Origin: Platycnemis pennipes
Lineage: Eukaryota; Arthropoda; Insecta; Odonata; Platycnemididae
DNA length: 64,000 bases
Reading direction: 5' to 3'
NCBI GenBank assembly: GCA_933228895.1
Contig: OW121852.1
Span: forward strand, 121,205,544 to 121,269,543
A model generated the notes under the pieces. It saw nothing but the letters and a program-made list of their open reading frames with translations. It searched no databases and was not told the DNA's origin. Numbering within the stretch: position 1 is the first letter of the stretch; every line of letters begins with the position of its first letter. Made by a program: the position numbers and the translations under genes. This document shows, in pieces, positions 59,134 through 64,000 of the stretch.

Positions 59134-61324
59134 AATATTTGGAACAGTGTTTCTCGTCATTTCTTGTCTAAAATTATTTCCGCTGTTAAATCACCATCCT
59201 GCATGCATTTCCTCTCTGCAGAGAATTAGTGGAGCGTTGTGCTTTCATAGGATTAATCACGCAGGGAGGGTATGAACCCAGATCGGATTCTTCTCAAAGC
59301 AGTATTGGCAAGCTTTATAAAAATAATTTATAAAATTACTGATCCATGGATATTATTGAATTATTTTATTTTTATACAAGAACAGCACAACAGCATTCTG
59401 ATTAGTGCTATGCATATCTGCGATTTCATGTGAAACACAGCTTAATCAAACCAAGCACGTCTCAAGTATAATATTCGAGAATATGGAAATTCTAGTTACG
59501 CGTCTGAAGGATGCAATGAAAGGGAAGTTTTCGGCCCGTTACTGCTCTCAGTAAAGTGTATTGGAGAATAATGTGCCAGATTGTATAGGTCATTTGTCCT
59601 GTTGGGTTTACCTATTTAAGATCTTTTGCGTTTACTCGCTTTCCAATTACTCGATTTGAATGAATTTCTCCTAATATTTGTCAGTGGTTTGGAGAATTGC
59701 AGGCCGAAAGGAATGAATGAGCAAAATTAAGCAGATTATACGTTTTTATACCTTAATAAGTAGCAGATACTGCATAGTTAATGTTATTTCATGAATCTCT
59801 TTAATTTTATGTCATTCACCTCTTTCATTCTATTTCATACATCTCTTTCATTTCATTTCATTCATCTCTTTAATTACATTTCTTACATCCCTGTACTTGG
59901 ATGATTCTTTGCTTCTTTGATAGCATCTTCACCGTGGAAAAGCATTACTTGTGTAGGACGTTGAAAGCTACTCACAAGAATTTCAGTACTTACAGTTCAA
60001 CGCGGTATCACTCCTCTATTTCCTTTCGGTGGCAAAACACACAGTGTCAGATCCTGTTAGTCCAGTTACACTTTCTTGCTAATGATGCGCATGGTATTAA
60101 TAGAACCACGTAGTGCAAGTCGAAATATCTCCAATGCACCAAGTGATGCTTTGTGCTTACTCCTCGGTGTCTCTCCAATCCCGGAAATTTTACCTCGGCT
60201 GATCGGTAACAATCAAACATTTAAAATAAATTTAGATTGTTTGATTAGTCATAAATGTATTTTCTGGGACAGTTAAATATGAATCACCGAGCATTGATTG
60301 TGGAAGCCATTGAATTGGCTGTGAGGTATCACTCAAAATCTTAATTGGCTTTACTTTCTAGTTCAAATGATGTATAATTCCTCTCATCACGTTCTTTAAC
60401 AATTTCTAAATATCTAGATATTGTATATGTTGCCAAGGACTTGTATGATAGTTTTATGACCATACGAGATATATAGTTAGGAAACGAAATATTCAATTGC
60501 ACACGAAAGTGGGATCGATTGTTCTTTTCGGAGACAATACTGGACGATAAGATGGAATAAAAGGTGACATTATAGGGCAACGAGAACCCTGAAGTTCAAA
60601 CCAAATGCTACCTTATCGTCTTCAGTATAGTGCTGTATTCTTTATGGTAGGCCTTTGCATATGCTGTATTTTTTTTCTCTTATTTTAATTCCCCATATTG
60701 TGTGATAAGCTTCATGCCGTCTACTATTTTTTCCTTTGTAGTTTCATGTATTTAGTGCTTTTCACTGCCCCGTTACCATTAGTAGAACGTTTGATGAGAA
60801 TATTGTGCTATGTGCTTATGTCGCCATCCCGTTTTTGTGAATGCTGAGAGTTATTTACTCTGATACGGTGTAATTTTGAATTCTTTTTTGAGTTCGGAAT
60901 TCGTCTTTCTTTTCCATGCCTTATCTTTCAGACCTGAGTATTAGTTAATTCATGTCAACATGGACATTCTGGAGTGCCATATTGACCTCTGAAAGTGGAG
61001 GTTATATAAAAATTAGTACTATGCACAATGAAGCCTTTTCATATACGTTGTCCTTATGTAGAAAACGGAAACTGGGATATCCAAAATGTTTCGGATTTGT
61101 GTTGCATTCTGCACATAATTTTGCAGTTATTTATCATCGGTTTTATAAAGACTTGGTAAAAACATCTGATTTTTTTGTTGTTTCTCGGTTGCGATTTTTT
61201 CCACTAGAAAGCTTATTAGTTTTATTTAAAGGACAGAAGTAAATTAATCAATTCTCCTTCTCTCATCCGGTTTATAGGATATCCCCTCACTTTAATGCAC
61301 TTCAGAATGGGAGAAAATGTACAA
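59134..61324. other. AT-rich non-coding DNA with a degenerate T/C tandem at 59790-59890
   Basis: At 59790-59890 a unit like CATTCATCTCTTTCATTTTATT recurs about four times with changes. The stretch 59245-59310 has GGGTTCATACCC on the minus strand, a possible box B, but no convincing box A. The frame at 60952-61242 (96 codons) shows no domain. Confidence 0.4.
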
Positions 61325-61582
61325 GGATGGGAAAGGAAGGATTCGGAGGAAGGGGTGAGAGAGACTCGGCGTCGGCAATATCATACTCTTAAACAAAAGG
61401 CGCCAAAGGGACCAAAGATTGACGTCTCATTCGACGATCGGTATTCTGGACTCGAAGTTTTTAACATGTAGCATTCAAGAAGGGGCCCGATTACTAATGA
61501 AACATAATTGCCACTGCTGGTATTAAAAACCAGGCGCTCGGATTGAGAGGCCAGTATTCTAACCACTACACCAACCTCCCCC
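61325..61582 (-). mobile_element. tRNA-derived SINE, family A copy 3
   Basis: On the minus strand the head opens GGTTGGTGTAGTGGTT (box A, 61576-61561) with a decayed box B GGTTTTTAATACC (61532-61520). The body contains CGTCGAATGAGACGTCAATC and GGTCCCTTTGGCGCC, and the tail GCCGACGCCGAGTCTCTCTC and CCTTCC. Body and tail align with copy 2 (33930-34192) and the tail with copy 1. Box B is damaged, so it is probably transcriptionally dead. Confidence 0.75.
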
Positions 61583-61689
61583 CTACTGCACATCCCTGCA
61601 TTTTCATATTTGTATTCATTACTAGGTATCCTGACCACAACGACACCATAAGGAATAATTACAATTCTGTTCTTCAAAATGTCATTCAT

Positions 61690-62025
61690 TTATTACTGAT
61701 CATTAATCTTAAGGCTGGCTTAGCGCATCTATCCACTCGTTCCTTCCTTTGGTTAGACTCGTCATATTAACATACGCTCTCCTTTACATTTTTCGTTACT
61801 TGAAACATGCGTCTCATTGGCGGTCTTTCTCTGCCACTCCTCCAGTATTTACTTACCTCATCTGACGCAAGTCTATGTAAGACCACCGTGTCTCAAGATG
61901 TGTTCGATAAGCTTGTCTCGTGTTTATGCTGGAGTTCTCATATGATTTTTCCTTTTACTCTTCTTAGCATGACTTCCGTAATCACTCGGTCTGTCCATTT
62001 GACCTTCTATGTTCTTCTGTAATGG
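61690..62025 (-). mobile_element. Diverged RTE retrotransposon tail (third copy)
   Basis: On the minus strand, frames read KVKWTDRVITEVMLRRVKGK at the upstream end and, after several shifts, ERPPMRRMFQVTKNVKE, then GRNEWIDALSQP with a stop. The blocks match the tail of RTE copies 1 and 2 (WTD.VTNEE.L.RV, GRP.M.Y.EQV.KD.KE, RRIEWRAASNQS) in the same order and spacing. Frameshifts and divergence are greater than in the other two, so it is older or from a sister subfamily. Target-site duplications were not identified. Confidence 0.65.
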
Positions 62026-62030
62026 CACTT

Positions 62031-64000
62031 TGGGATGATTCTTGTTCATCATTTCTAACTGTATCGAAAAGAGGTTCTAGAAAATTTATAGCTGCCCATC
62101 TCTCAAATGAAATGCACTGTATTTTTTTCAATTCTTGCCTGAAAAACGCCAACATTTTATTATTTTTTATCAAAATTCGTTTTCAATAATCATTAAAATT
62201 TATTCAGATCTCTGTGATGTTATTCATTTTAGTGCACCAAAAAACCTAGTTCTGGGGGCTTATAGGCGTTGCAGACGTATTAGCATAACTATTTGTGCTT
62301 CAGGAAAACCAATCCTGGATTTCACTCTTAACACGTTGAGGCAGTTATAATTTAGTGACGTAGTCTCCGCCTTTTATATTATTTTAATATTGTGTAATTT
62401 TTATCTAATAATACTCAGCTCCGTAATGAAAGGGTGCATCAGCTGTGGCGAAAATGAAGCAATTAAAGAATAAGTAGAAAAACCAGATTGTGAATTTATG
62501 TTCCATCGACGGAGAATTCACCAAATCGAACCTTTTTGTGTAATAAGCACGTTTCATAGGTGTTGCTCACATAACCCAACCTATACTTACGTTATTTCTC
62601 GTGATTCATAGATAAAATTTGAAAGAATTATAGAGACAACAACCAATCTTTTGGAAGCCTGTAATGTTTTATGAATATTAAGTGTCCTTATATTTCGTTG
62701 AATTCACTGTCGACTTCACTGTATTTTGTCTATCAAGCGAAGGCGGTAAGGCGAAAAACTCCTCTGCTCGAAATCTGAGCAGAAATCAGTTACGCACACA
62801 GAACTTAATTTTGAGCCAGAAGAGTTATTAGATACTTGTTTTTTGAGTCAATTACTGTTCATAACCCAATGCTATCTCTCCTTAAATGAAGCTTCGCTCA
62901 ATGAGACTTAGCAATGGGGAAAAATATTATATAATTTTCTAAACTCACGACAGAAGATTATCTGTGTTATATTTAACGGGTGGTTATAAGTTCCACTTGT
63001 CTCGCAACGTTCTACCTCTTTCCCATTCTTCGCACAGACTATTACCACCGGGAATCTTTACGGTCGAAGCCATAGCAACTCGTGCTGACATCATTTATCT
63101 GTATTCCTGTTTTCCCACTTTCTAAAAATATATTAAAAAATATTTATATACTGCTAAAATTTCGTTTCAGCAAAATAATTTTATTACTTTATTTCCATGC
63201 ATGCAATATGTTATAGTATTAATAAGAAATGTACTTCACTATCAATTTTCAGCACGGAAAGTTGCGTTCTTCTTTGTCATATTTGTTTGTGGTGATTTTA
63301 CATCAATTAACTCCGATTTTAAGGATGTGATGTTCCTCAGATTTGCACTCGGAGTAAAGTTTTTTCATACACGCAATTAGAAATTGAAATTTTCCTTTTT
63401 TATTAGCTTGAATCGCATCTCTATGGTTGTGAGCAAGTGAAATTGGAGCTGTTACTCACGCCATCTATGGATTATTATTTAAATCCAGATGTTGCTGCAT
63501 GTTGTTTTATGAGTATGTGCATACAAATCTTAGTAGTAATTTTAAGTAGTGTATTCTTACTCTATTTATTTATTTAAAGAGTTTATTAACTACATTGCTG
63601 CCAATTCAAATTACTTAATTTGATATATCGTCCTCGTTCGTTAAAATCACAACGCTTGCTTGAGTGTTGTCACATCTGCCGCACTGGTATCAATTTCTTT
63701 TTCAATCCATTTGACTTCCATCCATCAAGCCTTCATGAATGAATCATTTGGTATTGAATCCGCTTAAAGCGCCACTTTTTCATTCGTACATTCCCCAATG
63801 CATTAACCACATTCTGGCAATAGATCTCAGTTTTCTGTCCCTGTAATGTTCTTTTTTAAAGTTACTTTTTCATTATTAAACCATAATTAAATTTCCATCC
63901 CGTTGCCTCACATCTTGGTGGCAATTACTCATCCCTTAATCTTTTAGCAAGAATATGTAAGAGTTTATGAAAGCATAATTTTTATAAGTTATAAGTCCGT
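62031..64000. other. AT-rich non-coding DNA, no feature recognised
   Basis: The 3' flank has only short frames. The last 350 bases are T/C-rich, like the tracts at 7.7, 34.2 and 52 kb. Confidence 0.45.

Noticed and set aside
59245..59310. SINE head on the minus strand (GGGTTCATACCC)
   Set aside because: Only box B is convincing; no box A at the right distance and no body shared with other SINEs.

Overview
The window looks like non-coding nuclear DNA from an arthropod, most likely an insect. It is mostly AT-rich, has no dense open-reading-frame layout, and carries decayed eukaryotic transposons (an RTE-clade non-LTR retrotransposon, a mariner, hAT elements, tRNA-derived SINEs and small inverted-repeat elements). 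The order cannot be settled from this sequence alone. No host protein-coding gene, spliced exon chain, rRNA or functional tRNA could be supported in 64 kb, so it reads as a gene desert or a large intron.

Layout. 1-9.9 kb is AT-rich with GC-rich islands at about 0.9-1.4, 2.2-2.9 and 6.1-6.6 kb, a tRNA-like SINE piece (about 3.9 kb), a small inverted-repeat element (4270-4566) and the first copy of a short interspersed repeat core (8888). 9970-12089 is the main coding relic: a 5'-truncated RTE element with reverse transcriptase, a (GAT)n tail and 12-bp target-site duplications. 14-16.4 kb holds a foldback element, a hAT-like terminus and a mariner transposase relic. 16.8-21 kb holds two inverted copies of the repeat core, a perfect 17-bp-arm palindrome, another tRNA-like SINE head and a long CpG-rich stretch. 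23.6-24.5 kb holds a foldback flanked by 14-bp direct repeats and a SINE. 26.5-34.2 kb holds several GC-rich islands with strong strand asymmetry, a G-quadruplex-like run and a second SINE of the same family. 39299-40219 is an internally deleted hAT element with 8-bp target-site duplications and a recognisable C-terminal dimerisation motif. 42.2-44 kb has a large foldback with an internal tandem array and an RNase H-like relic. 44-58 kb alternates AT-rich DNA with GC-rich islands and holds a Harbinger-like MITE (53284-53515) and a faint antisense non-LTR trace (about 51.8-52.1 kb). 58.5-62 kb has a second RTE copy whose 5' junction was expanded into a tandem array, a third SINE of the same family and a third, more diverged RTE tail.

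No genes work together here in a pathway. The only interplay visible is between transposon families: SINEs share heads and tails, and RTE copies share 3' ends and insertion behaviour. The GC-rich islands repeatedly switch from a purine-rich to a pyrimidine-rich top strand. They are the best candidates for host regulatory DNA, but that is inference. I did not find a convincing new biological system. The most distinctive observations are the RTE junction turned tandem repeat, the five-copy short repeat core, the SINE family, the hairpin with retroposon-like direct repeats, and the islands.
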